From assembly GCA_937887565.1 (NCBI GenBank), contig CALABS010000013.1, positions 62,001 through 126,000 of the forward strand: a DNA stretch of 64,000 nucleotides. Reading direction: 5' to 3'. This document shows, piece by piece, positions 52,530 through 61,247 of the stretch. The notes under the pieces are model-generated. The model was not told the origin of the DNA and ran no database searches. It worked only from the letters and a program-made list of their open reading frames with translations. This DNA comes from an uncultured Rhodospirillaceae bacterium. Lineage in GTDB: Bacteria > Pseudomonadota > Alphaproteobacteria > Rhodospirillales > Magnetospirillaceae. The translations under genes and the position numbers were made by a program. Numbering within the stretch: position 1 is the stretch's first letter; every line of letters begins with the position of its first letter.

Positions 52530-53897
52530 ATGCACGGCTTCCATCCCACCATCCTGCGCGAATACGACATCCGCGGCATCGTCGGCGAGACCCTGTCGAC
52601 GGCCGACGCCTATGCCATCGGGCGCGCCTTCGCGGCCATGCTGGACAAGCCTGGCGCGCGCGTCTGCGTCGGCCGCGACGGCCGGCTGTCGAGCCCGGAG
52701 ATGGAGGCGGCTCTGGTCGACGGCCTGGCGTCGGGCGGCGTCCATGTGCTGCGCATCGGCCGCGGTCCGACGCCGATGCTCTATTTCGCCCAGAAGACCC
52801 TGGGCGCCGACGGCGCCATCCAGGTCACCGGCTCGCACAATCCCCCCGACCATAACGGCTTCAAGATGATGATGTCCGGCAAGCCGTTCTTCGGCGGCCA
52901 GATCCGCCGGCTGGGCGAGATCGCCGCCGCCGGCGCCTGGGGCGAGGGCACCGGGCGGGTCGAGGAAATCTCGGTGACCGTCGCCTATCTGGAGGCGGTG
53001 CTGGGCGGGTTCACCGCTGGTCGCGATTTGTCGGTGGTCTGGGATCCCGGCAACGGCGCTGCCGGCGAGATCGTCGAGGCGCTGGCCGCCCGGCTGCCCG
53101 GTCGCCACGTCGTCATCAACGGCGCCATCGACGGCACCTTTCCCGCCCACCATCCCGATCCCACCGACCCCCACACCCTGGTCCAGCTGCAGGAGGCGGT
53201 GGCACGCGAGGGCGCCGATCTCGGCCTGGCCTTCGACGGCGACGGCGACCGCCTGGGCGTGGTCGATGGCAAGGGGCGCATCCTGTGGGGCGACCAGTAC
53301 ATGCTGCTGCTTGCCAAGGAGGTGCTGGAGGCCCGTCCGGGCGCCCCCATCATCGCCGACGTCAAGGCCAGCCAGCTGCTGTTCGACCAGATCGCGGCCA
53401 TGGGCGGACGGCCGGTGGTCGGCCGCACCGGCCATTCGCTGATCAAGACGCTGATGGCCGAGATCGGCTCGCCGCTGGCCGGCGAGATGAGCGGCCACAT
53501 CTTCTTCGCCGACCGCTACCACGGCTTCGACGATGCGCTCTATGCCGCCACGCGGCTGCTGTCCATCGTCGCTCGCCTGCCCGGCACGCTGGCGGCGTGG
53601 TTCGACGCCCTGCCGCGGCTGGTCAATACGCCCGAACTGCGCTTCGACTGCGCCGACGAGACGAAGCAGGGGGTGATCGAGGCCGTGCGCGCCCGCCTCA
53701 AGGCCGAGGGCGCCGAGATGTCCGAGGTGGACGGGGTCCGTGTCAGACGGCCGTACGGATGGTGGCTCCTGCGCGCCTCCAACACTCAGGCGGTGCTGGT
53801 CGCCCGCGCCGAGGCCGAGACCGAGGCCGGCCTCGCCATCCTGACCGCCGAACTGGCGGATTATCTGGCAGGGGCCGGGGTAGCGCTTCCCCGGTGA
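52530..53897 (+). CDS. Phosphomannomutase/phosphoglucomutase
   Basis: 455-residue alpha-D-phosphohexomutase (AlgC/ManB/PMM-PGM type). The phosphoserine loop is TGSHNPPDHNGFKMMM, the Mg site is AFDGDGDRLGVVD, the sugar-binding loop is GEMSGHIF and the phosphate-binding loop is RPYGWWLLRASNTQ. It provides mannose-1-phosphate (then GDP-mannose) for gmd. It starts MHGFHPTILREYDIRG, 14 nt after fcl. No GDP-mannose pyrophosphorylase is in the window. Confidence 0.95.
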   Translation: MHGFHPTILREYDIRGIVGETLSTADAYAIGRAFAAMLDKPGARVCVGRDGRLSSPEMEAALVDGLASGGVHVLRIGRGPTPMLYFAQKTLGADGAIQVTGSHNPPDHNGFKMMMSGKPFFGGQIRRLGEIAAAGAWGEGTGRVEEISVTVAYLEAVLGGFTAGRDLSVVWDPGNGAAGEIVEALAARLPGRHVVINGAIDGTFPAHHPDPTDPHTLVQLQEAVAREGADLGLAFDGDGDRLGVVDGKGRILWGDQYMLLLAKEVLEARPGAPIIADVKASQLLFDQIAAMGGRPVVGRTGHSLIKTLMAEIGSPLAGEMSGHIFFADRYHGFDDALYAATRLLSIVARLPGTLAAWFDALPRLVNTPELRFDCADETKQGVIEAVRARLKAEGAEMSEVDGVRVRRPYGWWLLRASNTQAVLVARAEAETEAGLAILTAELADYLAGAGVALPR

Positions 53898-53990
53898 CGC
53901 CCTTCCGGTGACGCCTGCGCCGAGGCAGGGCTTGCCAAAGAAGGTGGGCGGCCCCAAAATCGCAGGGAAAAGGAAACAAAGGGGCCGTTG

Positions 53991-55634
53991 ATGGCCGACC
54001 GGGACCTTGATCGTTTCGTGGCGCTGGCGTTCTGCCGCGCCGACCTCTTGTTCGAACTCGACGACGATCTGGATGTGGTGTTCGCCGCTGGCGCCACTCC
54101 CGTCCTGCTGGGTGAGGCTCCCGATGCGCTGGTCCATCGCTCCTTCCTCGATCTGGTGGCCGAGGACGACCGCCTGCTGGCCCGGGAAATGCTGGACGCC
54201 GCGCGGACAGCCGGACGCATCGACGACGTGGTGGTGCGCCTGAACGGGGTCGGCAACCGCCGCCCCAACGTGGCCTTGGCCGGCTATCGGGTGCCGGATT
54301 TCGGCAACCACTTCTTCCTGGCCGTCAAGCTGGAGCCGGTCTACCAGTCCGAGCCGCGCGCTCCGGCCGAAATCCGCCACGACGCCGACAGCGGGTTGAT
54401 GGACGAGGCATCCTTCGCAACCGTTGCCGCCGAGCGGGCGCTGGCCTATAGCCGCGCCGGCGGCCGCGCGCAGCTGACCGTGGTCAAGGTGGAGAAGCTG
54501 GATCAGCTGGCCCAGACCCTGGGCGCCTCGGACCGCAAGCGGCTGATGGGGGCGGTGGCCGATATCCTGGCCAGCAACTCGCTGGGCGGCGGCACCGCCG
54601 GCCGGATGTCGCCCGAGGGGTTCTCGTATCTGCACCGTGACGACGTGGACACCGACGAGGTGAACCTGTCGATCACCGCCGCCGCCAAGCGGATGTTCAA
54701 GGATGCCGACCTCCGGCCCGAGGCCCATACGCTCGATGCCGACGGCGCCGGCATGTCCGAGCATCAGGTCGCCAAGGCCATCGCCCACACCATCCGCCGT
54801 TTCACCGAGGAGGGCGGCGCCGACCGCAAGAAAAGCATCGCCCAGGTCCTGCATGGGCTGGTGTCGGACACCATCGAGAGCGTCGCCTATATCCGCAAGG
54901 TGGTGGCCGGGCGCGATTTCGACTTGGTGTTCATGCCGGTCTGCGACCTGCGGTTGGAGCGGGTCCACCATTTCGAGGCCCTGACCCGTTTCCGCGACGC
55001 CAAGGCGGGCGCCTCGCCCTACCACCTGTTCTGCCTGGCCGAGGAGGTCGGCATCGTCCACGAGCTGGACATGGCGGTGTGCGAGGCGACCTTGCAAGCG
55101 GTTCAGGCCCATGTGCGCAAGAGCGGCCTGATGCCGGCGGTGGCCATCAACCTGTCGGGGCTGTCGCTGGCCAATCCCCAATTCGTCGAGGGACTCAAGC
55201 GGCTGCTGGGCCGCGCCGGCGTCCAGCCGCGCAAGATCATGTTCGAACTGACCGAATCGGCGCATGTCGAGAAGCTGGCCGAGGTCAATGCCGCCATCCA
55301 GCAGTTCCGCGACCGCGGTTTCCGCTTCGCGCTCGACGATTTCGGCTCCGGCTCGGCCAGCTTCGATTACCTCAACGGCCTCGATGTCGACATCGTGAAG
55401 TTCGACGGTCCGGTGGTGAAGCGCGCCTGCGCCAGCCAGAAGGGCTCGGACCTGTTGGCCGCCATGGCCAAGATGTGCGCCTCCATGGGGGTGCGCAGCT
55501 GCGCCGAGCGGGTCGAGGACAAGCGCATGGCCGGCCGCGTCTACCAGTGCGGCGTCGATTTCGGCCAGGGCTGGTATTTCGGCAAGCCCGAATCCGACCC
55601 CTTCGTCTTCGCCGACCGCTTCATGGGCGGGTAG
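53991..55634 (+). CDS. EAL-domain c-di-GMP phosphodiesterase
   Basis: 547-residue protein. An N-terminal PAS-like segment (residues 1 to about 110) starts MADRDLDRFVALAFCRADLL. A middle region (about 125-270) resembles a degenerate GGDEF domain without the signature. The C-terminal EAL domain begins about 285. The motif is HHFEALTRFRD; INLSG, MFELTESAHV, LDDFGSG, VKFDG, AERVED and GQGWYFGKP provide the expected metal and catalytic residues, so it is probably an active phosphodiesterase. It opposes the GGDEF enzyme at 15162-16850. I start at the ATG at 53991 rather than a TTG at 53988. Confidence 0.88.
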   Translation: MADRDLDRFVALAFCRADLLFELDDDLDVVFAAGATPVLLGEAPDALVHRSFLDLVAEDDRLLAREMLDAARTAGRIDDVVVRLNGVGNRRPNVALAGYRVPDFGNHFFLAVKLEPVYQSEPRAPAEIRHDADSGLMDEASFATVAAERALAYSRAGGRAQLTVVKVEKLDQLAQTLGASDRKRLMGAVADILASNSLGGGTAGRMSPEGFSYLHRDDVDTDEVNLSITAAAKRMFKDADLRPEAHTLDADGAGMSEHQVAKAIAHTIRRFTEEGGADRKKSIAQVLHGLVSDTIESVAYIRKVVAGRDFDLVFMPVCDLRLERVHHFEALTRFRDAKAGASPYHLFCLAEEVGIVHELDMAVCEATLQAVQAHVRKSGLMPAVAINLSGLSLANPQFVEGLKRLLGRAGVQPRKIMFELTESAHVEKLAEVNAAIQQFRDRGFRFALDDFGSGSASFDYLNGLDVDIVKFDGPVVKRACASQKGSDLLAAMAKMCASMGVRSCAERVEDKRMAGRVYQCGVDFGQGWYFGKPESDPFVFADRFMGG

Positions 55635-55688
55635 GCGCTATACCCAGTCTCCCTCGCCGGGCGCGGCCCTCGGGCCGCTTGGCCGGCA

Positions 55689-56984
55689 TTACGGCGCCGG
55701 CAGCAGCCCCATCGCCGGCTGGCGCCACGCCAGCGGGTCGAGGGCGCCGCAGGCGGGGCAGGTCACCGACCAGCGGTCGGCGGCCTTGCCGCAGGCGACG
55801 CACATCCACGCCGGCTCGGGGGCGGCGGTGGCCGCCTTGGCCAGCCATGCCTGCGCGGCCGGCTCGTCCTTCTTCTCCTCGCGCTCCAGCTTGGCGAGCA
55901 GGATATAGATTCCGGCGGTGGGGCGCAGCGCGACGGCGCGATCCAGATGGCTGCGGGCGTGGCCCCACAGGGTGGCGGCCATGGCCGCCTCGGCCAGGGC
56001 CACATGGCCGTCGGCGGCGTCGGGATTGAGCTTGACCAGCTTTTCCAGCCGCTTGACCCGCTGCAGCGCCGTCTCGGCCGGGGCCAGCGCCACATGGGCC
56101 TCGATCAGGGCCGGATGCGGCGCGGCGCGCCAGGTGTTCTCGATGACCGCCGCCGCCTTGCGGTCCTTGCCGGCGCGGTGCAGGTGCTCGGCGGCCTCGA
56201 CGGTGGCCTCCACCAGCATGGGATCGGCCTGATGGGCCTTCACCGCGAGATCCAGCGCCTGGGCCGGCCCGGCGGCGCGGGAGCGCTCCAGCAGCACCAG
56301 GGCCTGGCGGTGCAGCAGCTCGGCGCCGGCCATGGACCCCCGTCGCTTGACCTCGGCGAGGGTCGCCTCGGCCTCGGTCCACTGCCCGGCGAGGGCCTGC
56401 AGCTCGAACAGCGTGGTGGCCAGATCCTCGGCGCCGGGCCGCAGCGCCCAGGCGCGGCGGGCATAGTCCAGCGCCGCCTCGCGGTCGCCGGCCTTGAGCG
56501 CCAGCGCCAGCAGCCCCTTGAGCCCCAGATAGGCGGTTTCGGCCCTGCCCAGCATGTCCTCGAAGCGTCGCCTGGCCTCGGCCTCGTCGCCGGTCATCTC
56601 GGCCGCCTGGGCGGTCAAGAGGCCGGTGAGCGAGCGGTCGGCCAGAAGCTTGTCGGCCCGCTTGGCCAGCTTCTTCGCCTGGCGGGTGTCGCCCGAGGCG
56701 ACGGCGGCCAGGCCGTCGGTGAGCGCCCGGTAGCCCTCGCTGCGGCGGCGGTCGCGCCGGGCCCTGAGGAAGCGGCCGGGCGAGCGCAGCACCGCCGCCA
56801 CCAGCCGGGCCAGCGCCAGCAACGCCGCCACGGCGGTCACCACCAGCAGCAGCGCCACCGGCACCGAGGTGTCCACCCGCCAGCCCTGCCAGCGGATCAT
56901 GACCTCGCCGGGGCGATCGGCCAGCCAGACCGAGGTCGCCACCAGCAGGGCGGTGAGAAGGATGAAGAGGACGAGGCGCTTCAT
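55689..56984 (-). CDS. hemY: HemY-like TPR membrane protein
   Basis: 431-residue HemY N-terminal-domain protein. Two N-terminal membrane helices (LVLFILLTALLVATSVWLA; VALLLVVTAVAALLALARL) are followed by TPR-like repeats to about residue 380. The end carries a zinc-ribbon-like CVACGKAADRWSVTCPACG. This alphaproteobacterial form lies with hemC, hemD and a Mic60-like gene. The name is historic; it is not the oxygen-dependent protoporphyrinogen oxidase of that name. Its role in heme synthesis is unclear. Confidence 0.9.
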   Translation of the reverse strand: MKRLVLFILLTALLVATSVWLADRPGEVMIRWQGWRVDTSVPVALLLVVTAVAALLALARLVAAVLRSPGRFLRARRDRRRSEGYRALTDGLAAVASGDTRQAKKLAKRADKLLADRSLTGLLTAQAAEMTGDEAEARRRFEDMLGRAETAYLGLKGLLALALKAGDREAALDYARRAWALRPGAEDLATTLFELQALAGQWTEAEATLAEVKRRGSMAGAELLHRQALVLLERSRAAGPAQALDLAVKAHQADPMLVEATVEAAEHLHRAGKDRKAAAVIENTWRAAPHPALIEAHVALAPAETALQRVKRLEKLVKLNPDAADGHVALAEAAMAATLWGHARSHLDRAVALRPTAGIYILLAKLEREEKKDEPAAQAWLAKAATAAPEPAWMCVACGKAADRWSVTCPACGALDPLAWRQPAMGLLPAP

Positions 56985-56994
56985 GCAGGGGGCC

Positions 56995-58131
56995 TCATTG
57001 CCGGGGGCCGACGGCGGCCACCACCGCCGCCGTCAGGATGCCCAGCGCCTTGTCGGCGGCCAGCCGGGCGCGGGCGTCGGCGAGCCATGGCGCCACGGTC
57101 TCGGCGGCGGCGCCGTCCAGGGTCTCGGCCTGGGCGATCGCCCCCGCCAGGTCGCCGCGCCGCAGCGCCGCCTGGGCGCGGGCCACCACGGCGGCCGGCG
57201 AATTTCCCGCCGCCTCGCCGTCCTCGCGCCGCACGGTGAGCAGCGAAGCCATGCGGTTGACCGTGTCGCGCCACCACGACTGGCCGGCCGGCAGCAGGTC
57301 CGAGCGCACCAGGGCCGGCGCCAGGGCGCCGAAGCGCTCGGCCAGGACCATGCGGGTGGGGATGCCGGCGGCGGCGCGCGGCTTCAGGGTCTCCATCACC
57401 CCGGCCATCTCGGCGTCCTGGGGGGCGAGGACGAGGACGGCGCGCAGCTCGGCCTCGAACGCCATGGCGCCGTTGACCGCCTCGCGCAGCTGGCCCACGG
57501 CCAGCAGCAGGGCGGCGGCCGAGCTGCGCCGCGACTGGATGTCGCGGAGGTCCGCCTCGACCTTGTCCAGGCGGTCGGCCAGGCGCAGCACGGCGGCGGC
57601 GTCGGCGGTGGTCTTGCGGATCTCGGCCAGTTGGGCGGACAGCGCCTCGACCTCCTGGACCAGCCCCGCCGGAGCCTCCGGCCGGGCGGCCAGCGCCGCG
57701 ATCGACCCTTCCACCCGGTCCAGCCGTTCGGTCGTGGCGGCGGCGTCGGATAGGGCGGGGCGGGCCTCCAGCTCGCCGATGCGGGCGCGCAGGGCGTCCA
57801 GCTCGGCGGCTACCGTGGGGGCGGCGGCAGTCGGGGCGGGACCGGGGGCGGGGGCGGGAGGCGGGGCCGGCGACGCCTCCTCGACGGCGGCCGGGGCGAC
57901 GGCGTCCTTCCACTGCGGCCAGGTGATGGCGCCCAGAACGGCAATGGCGACGACGGCGCCCACCGCCACGAGCATTCCCCACGGCGCGCCCTTCCGGGTT
58001 CCGTCGGGGGACGGCGGGGCGGCACCCTCGGCCGCTTCCCCGGTGGACGCGGCTTCGCCGGTTGCGGCCTTGGCGGGCGCGGCCTCGGCGGGGGTGGGGT
58101 CGGGCTGTTTCGCCTCGTCGCTCTGGGTCAT
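56995..58131 (-). CDS. Mitofilin/Mic60-like inner membrane protein
   Basis: 378-residue COG4223/mitofilin family protein. A disordered Ala/Pro-rich N-terminus, one membrane helix (WGMLVAVGAVVAIAVLGAITW), a Pro/Ala linker and a coiled coil (about 105-200) follow. The C-terminal mitofilin-type domain has RRGDLAGAIAQAETLDGAAAETVAPWLADARARLAADKAL. Alphaproteobacterial Mic60 is the proposed ancestor of the mitochondrial cristae organiser and is found next to hemY. The ATG (58129-58131) overlaps hemD as ATGA. Confidence 0.88.
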   Translation of the reverse strand: MTQSDEAKQPDPTPAEAAPAKAATGEAASTGEAAEGAAPPSPDGTRKGAPWGMLVAVGAVVAIAVLGAITWPQWKDAVAPAAVEEASPAPPPAPAPGPAPTAAAPTVAAELDALRARIGELEARPALSDAAATTERLDRVEGSIAALAARPEAPAGLVQEVEALSAQLAEIRKTTADAAAVLRLADRLDKVEADLRDIQSRRSSAAALLLAVGQLREAVNGAMAFEAELRAVLVLAPQDAEMAGVMETLKPRAAAGIPTRMVLAERFGALAPALVRSDLLPAGQSWWRDTVNRMASLLTVRREDGEAAGNSPAAVVARAQAALRRGDLAGAIAQAETLDGAAAETVAPWLADARARLAADKALGILTAAVVAAVGPRQ

Positions 58132-58859
58132 GGTTCCCCTCGGGACTTCAAGTCTTCGTCGAGCGCCGCCAGCAGCGCGGCCTGGGTAGGGGCGGCGGCG
58201 GCACGGACGGCACGCCACGGCAGGAGCGCCAACTCCCGCGCCACGGCGGGGCTGAGCGCGAAGGCGTCGATGGCGGCGCAGGCCTCGGACAGCCCGGCCG
58301 CCGCCACCAGCCTAGCAAAGGTGGCCGCCGTGCGGGGAGAGAAAAAGAGGGCGAAGTCCACCCCTTGCGCGCGCAGCGCGGCGGCCAGGGGCGCCGACAG
58401 CGCCTCGGCGGTCACCGCCTCGTAGAGGACCAGCCGCCGCACGGCGAACCCAAGCCCGGCCAACCGCCCGGACAGGTCGCCGGCGGTGACGCTGCCGGCC
58501 GCGTGCAGGAAGGCGCCCGCCGTGGGATCGCAGCGCGCGGCCACCAAATCGGTCAGGGTGTCGACGTCGCCGCCGGCGCTGTCCACCGTCTGGTAGCCCA
58601 GCTTGCGGGCCTCGCGGGCCGAGGCGTCGCCCACCGCCCACACCGGCAGGGCGCGGTCGGGCAGCACGCGGGCCAGGGCGCGCACCCCGTTGGCCGAGGT
58701 GGCGAGGATGCCCTGGACGCCGGCGATGTCCACCTCGATTCCATCCACGGGGCGGATGTCGAGCAGCGGCTCGACCATCACCGCCAGTCCGCGCGCCGAC
58801 AGCTCGGCCGCCACGCCCTCGGAATCCTCGCGCGGGCGGGTGACCAATGCCGTCCGCAT
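58128..58859 (-). CDS. hemD: Uroporphyrinogen-III synthase
   Basis: 243-residue HemD, cyclising hydroxymethylbilane. This family varies strongly in sequence; assignment uses the two-domain pattern, TRPREDSEGVAAELSARG at the start, ILATSANGVRAL and LFFSPRTAATFARLV, and position 3 nt after hemC. It is the second gene of hemC-hemD-mic60-hemY. Confidence 0.9.
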   Translation of the reverse strand: MRTALVTRPREDSEGVAAELSARGLAVMVEPLLDIRPVDGIEVDIAGVQGILATSANGVRALARVLPDRALPVWAVGDASAREARKLGYQTVDSAGGDVDTLTDLVAARCDPTAGAFLHAAGSVTAGDLSGRLAGLGFAVRRLVLYEAVTAEALSAPLAAALRAQGVDFALFFSPRTAATFARLVAAAGLSEACAAIDAFALSPAVARELALLPWRAVRAAAAPTQAALLAALDEDLKSRGEP

Positions 58860-58862
58860 GGG

Positions 58863-59813
58863 TCAGCCGGTCTTGAAGTCGAAGAAGCCGGGGCCGGCGA
58901 CCGCGATCAGTTCCTCGGCGGCGTCCTTGCCCATGGCCTCGGCGTCGTCGGGATGGCCGTCGCGGCGGGTGGCGTGGATGGTCTTGCCGTCGGGGCTGAC
59001 GATCAGGCCGCGGAAGCCCAGCACCTCCTTCTCGGGGGCGCCCATCTCGGCCAGGCCGGCGATGGGGGTGCGGCACGAGCCGTCGAGGCGGGCCAGGAAG
59101 GCGCGCTCGGCCTTGACCCGGACCATGGTCTCGCCGTCCTCCAGCAGGGTCAGGTAGCGGTGCGACTGGTAGTCGTCGGCGCGGCAGGTCACGCCCACGG
59201 CGCCCTGGGCCACCGCCGGCAGCATGTCCTCGGTCGACAGGGCGCTGGTGATGTGCTCGGCCATGCCCAGGCGGTTGAGGCCGGCCACCGCCAGCAGGGT
59301 GGCGTCGACCACCTGTTCCTCCAGCTTGCGCAGCCGGCTCTGGACGTTGCCGCGGAAATTGACCACCTTGAGGTCGGGGCGGCGATTGAGGATCTGGGCG
59401 CCGCGCCTGAGGCTGGAGGTGCCGATCACCGCGCCGGCCGGCAGGTCGGCGAAGGTCTCGGCCTTCAGGCAGATGAAGGCGTCGCGGACGTCCTCGCGCG
59501 CCAGCACGCAGGGCAGGGCGATGCCGTCGGGCAGCACCGTGGGGACGTCCTTCATGGAGTGGACGGCCATGTGGATGCGGCCGTCGAGCATCTGCTCGTC
59601 CAGCTCCTTGGTGAACAGGCCCTTGCCGCCGATCTCGGCCAGCGGCCGGTCGAGGATCATGTCGCCGGTGGTCTTGATGACCACCACCTCGATGGCGTTG
59701 GGGGCGGCCAGTTCGGGCCAGGCGGCCGCCAGGCGGTCGCGGACCTCGTGCGTCTGGGCCAGGGCGAGCGGCGACCCGCGGGTGCCGATGCGAAGGATGG
59801 GTTTGGACGTCAT
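58863..59813 (-). CDS. hemC: Hydroxymethylbilane synthase (porphobilinogen deaminase)
   Basis: 316-residue enzyme joining four porphobilinogens. It has RIGTRGSPLALAQTHEV at the start, HSMKDVPTVLPDG, GTSSLRRGAQILNRRPDL and LDGSCRTPIAG, whose Cys carries the dipyrromethane cofactor. The ATG is at 59811-59813. It is divergent from tsaD with only 48 nt between the starts, so the two promoters must overlap or share this gap. Confidence 0.97.
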   Translation of the reverse strand: MTSKPILRIGTRGSPLALAQTHEVRDRLAAAWPELAAPNAIEVVVIKTTGDMILDRPLAEIGGKGLFTKELDEQMLDGRIHMAVHSMKDVPTVLPDGIALPCVLAREDVRDAFICLKAETFADLPAGAVIGTSSLRRGAQILNRRPDLKVVNFRGNVQSRLRKLEEQVVDATLLAVAGLNRLGMAEHITSALSTEDMLPAVAQGAVGVTCRADDYQSHRYLTLLEDGETMVRVKAERAFLARLDGSCRTPIAGLAEMGAPEKEVLGFRGLIVSPDGKTIHATRRDGHPDDAEAMGKDAAEELIAVAGPGFFDFKTG

Positions 59814-59861
59814 GGTCCGGCTGTTGTAGGAAAAGCCGAGCGATCTGGAAAGGAATTTTCG

Positions 59862-60917
59862 GTGCTGGTGCTGGGGATCGAGACGAGTTGCGACGAAACC
59901 GCCGCCGCCGTGGTGCGCGGCGACCGGACCATCCTGGCCGATGTGGTGCTGTCGCAGCTGGCCGAACACCGCCCCTATGGCGGCATCGTTCCCGAAATCG
60001 CCGCCCGCGCGCATCTGGAGCACGTGGACCGGCTGGTGGCCGAGGCCATGGACCGCGCCGGGGTCACCTTCGCCGATCTCGATGCCGTGGCGGCGACCGG
60101 CGGGCCGGGATTGATCGGCGGGGTGATGGTCGGCGTCATGACCGCCAAGGCCATCGCGCTCGCCGCCGGCAAGCCGTTCCTGGCCGTCAACCACCTGGAG
60201 GGCCACGCGCTCACCGCGCGCCTCACCCACGGCATCGACTTTCCCTACCTGCTGCTGCTGGCGTCCGGCGGGCACTGCCAGTTGCTGGCGGTGCTCGGCG
60301 TCGGCGACTACCGCCGCCTGGGCACCACCATCGACGACGCCGCCGGCGAGGCCTTCGACAAGGTCGCCAAGATGGTCGGCCTCGGCTATCCCGGCGGGCC
60401 GCTGGTGGAGCAGGCCGCCGCCCGGGGCGATTCCGCCCGCTTCGCGCTGCCCCGGCCCATGAAGGGCAAGCCGGGCTGCGACTTCAGCTTCTCGGGGCTC
60501 AAGAACGCGGTGCGGCTGGTGGTCGCGGATCTGCCCAAGCCCTTGGCCGACCGCGACGTGGCCGATGTCTGCGCCGGCTTCCAGGCGGCGGTGGCCGAGT
60601 CGGTGGCCGACCGCACCCGGCGCGCCGTCCGCGTCATGACGGAGGGCTGGCCGGCGGCCCGGCATCTGGTGGTGGCCGGCGGCGTCGCCGCCAACAGGGC
60701 GTTGCGCGATACCCTGGTCGCGGTGGCCGCCGAGGGCGGGCTGGACTTCCTGGCCCCGCCCCTGAACTTGTGCACCGACAACGCCGCCATGATCGCCTGG
60801 GCCGGCATCGAGCATTTCGCCAGGGGCGACAGCGACCCGCTGGACTTCGCGCCGCGCCCGCGCTGGCCGCTGGACCCCGCCGCTCCCAAGGCGCGGGGAG
60901 CCGGGGTCAAGGCGTGA
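59862..60917 (+). CDS. tsaD: tRNA threonylcarbamoyladenosine synthase subunit TsaD
   Basis: 351-residue Kae1/TsaD ATPase that transfers threonylcarbamoyl to A37 of ANN-decoding tRNAs. The start is GTG: MLVLGIETSCDETAAAVV. The metal-binding HLEGH motif is in VNHLEGHALTARLTHG; ASGGHCQL, GYPGGP and SFSGLKNAVR are present. GAAAGGAA lies about 8 nt upstream. Its TGA overlaps a GTG of the following small gene. Confidence 0.96.
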   Translation: MLVLGIETSCDETAAAVVRGDRTILADVVLSQLAEHRPYGGIVPEIAARAHLEHVDRLVAEAMDRAGVTFADLDAVAATGGPGLIGGVMVGVMTAKAIALAAGKPFLAVNHLEGHALTARLTHGIDFPYLLLLASGGHCQLLAVLGVGDYRRLGTTIDDAAGEAFDKVAKMVGLGYPGGPLVEQAAARGDSARFALPRPMKGKPGCDFSFSGLKNAVRLVVADLPKPLADRDVADVCAGFQAAVAESVADRTRRAVRVMTEGWPAARHLVVAGGVAANRALRDTLVAVAAEGGLDFLAPPLNLCTDNAAMIAWAGIEHFARGDSDPLDFAPRPRWPLDPAAPKARGAGVKA

Positions 60918-61180
60918 GCGCGCGCTATCCCTGGCTGGTGGCCGAGCTGCCGGCCCTGCCCGACGACTGGCAGGCGGCCCTCGACGAGGCCATGGTCGAC
61001 ATCGCCCGCCTGCACCTGCCGCCCAGGTTCCGCGTCACCCGCATCCACGAGGCCCTGGGCACGCTGCGCTTCGACTGGATCAACGCCGGCGACGCCGACG
61101 ACGACATCCGCCGCATCGCGCTGAAGCTGGCCATCCGCACCGACAGCTGGCAAATCGATCCCTCGGACGTCAGCTTCTGA
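60914..61180 (+). CDS. Small protein coupled to tsaD
   Basis: 88-residue soluble protein (GTG start 60914, GTGA overlap with the tsaD TGA). It contains VAELPALPDDWQAALDEAMVDIARLH, FRVTRIHEALGTLRFDW and DDIRRIALKLAIRTDSWQI. The family is not recognised. The overlap argues for co-expression with tsaD, but I cannot assign a role in t6A synthesis. In many related genomes gpsA follows tsaD at this place. Confidence 0.6.
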   Translation: MSARYPWLVAELPALPDDWQAALDEAMVDIARLHLPPRFRVTRIHEALGTLRFDWINAGDADDDIRRIALKLAIRTDSWQIDPSDVSF

Positions 61181-61247
61181 CCTCGGGTTGACGGCCGTCG
61201 CCGGCCGTGCCTCAATTCGCGATCCCTTCATCCGCAAGGATTCGGCC

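Noticed and set aside
55689..56984. Protoporphyrinogen oxidase (HemY of Bacillus)
   Set aside because: There is no FAD-binding motif; the protein is a membrane TPR protein of the other family that shares the name.
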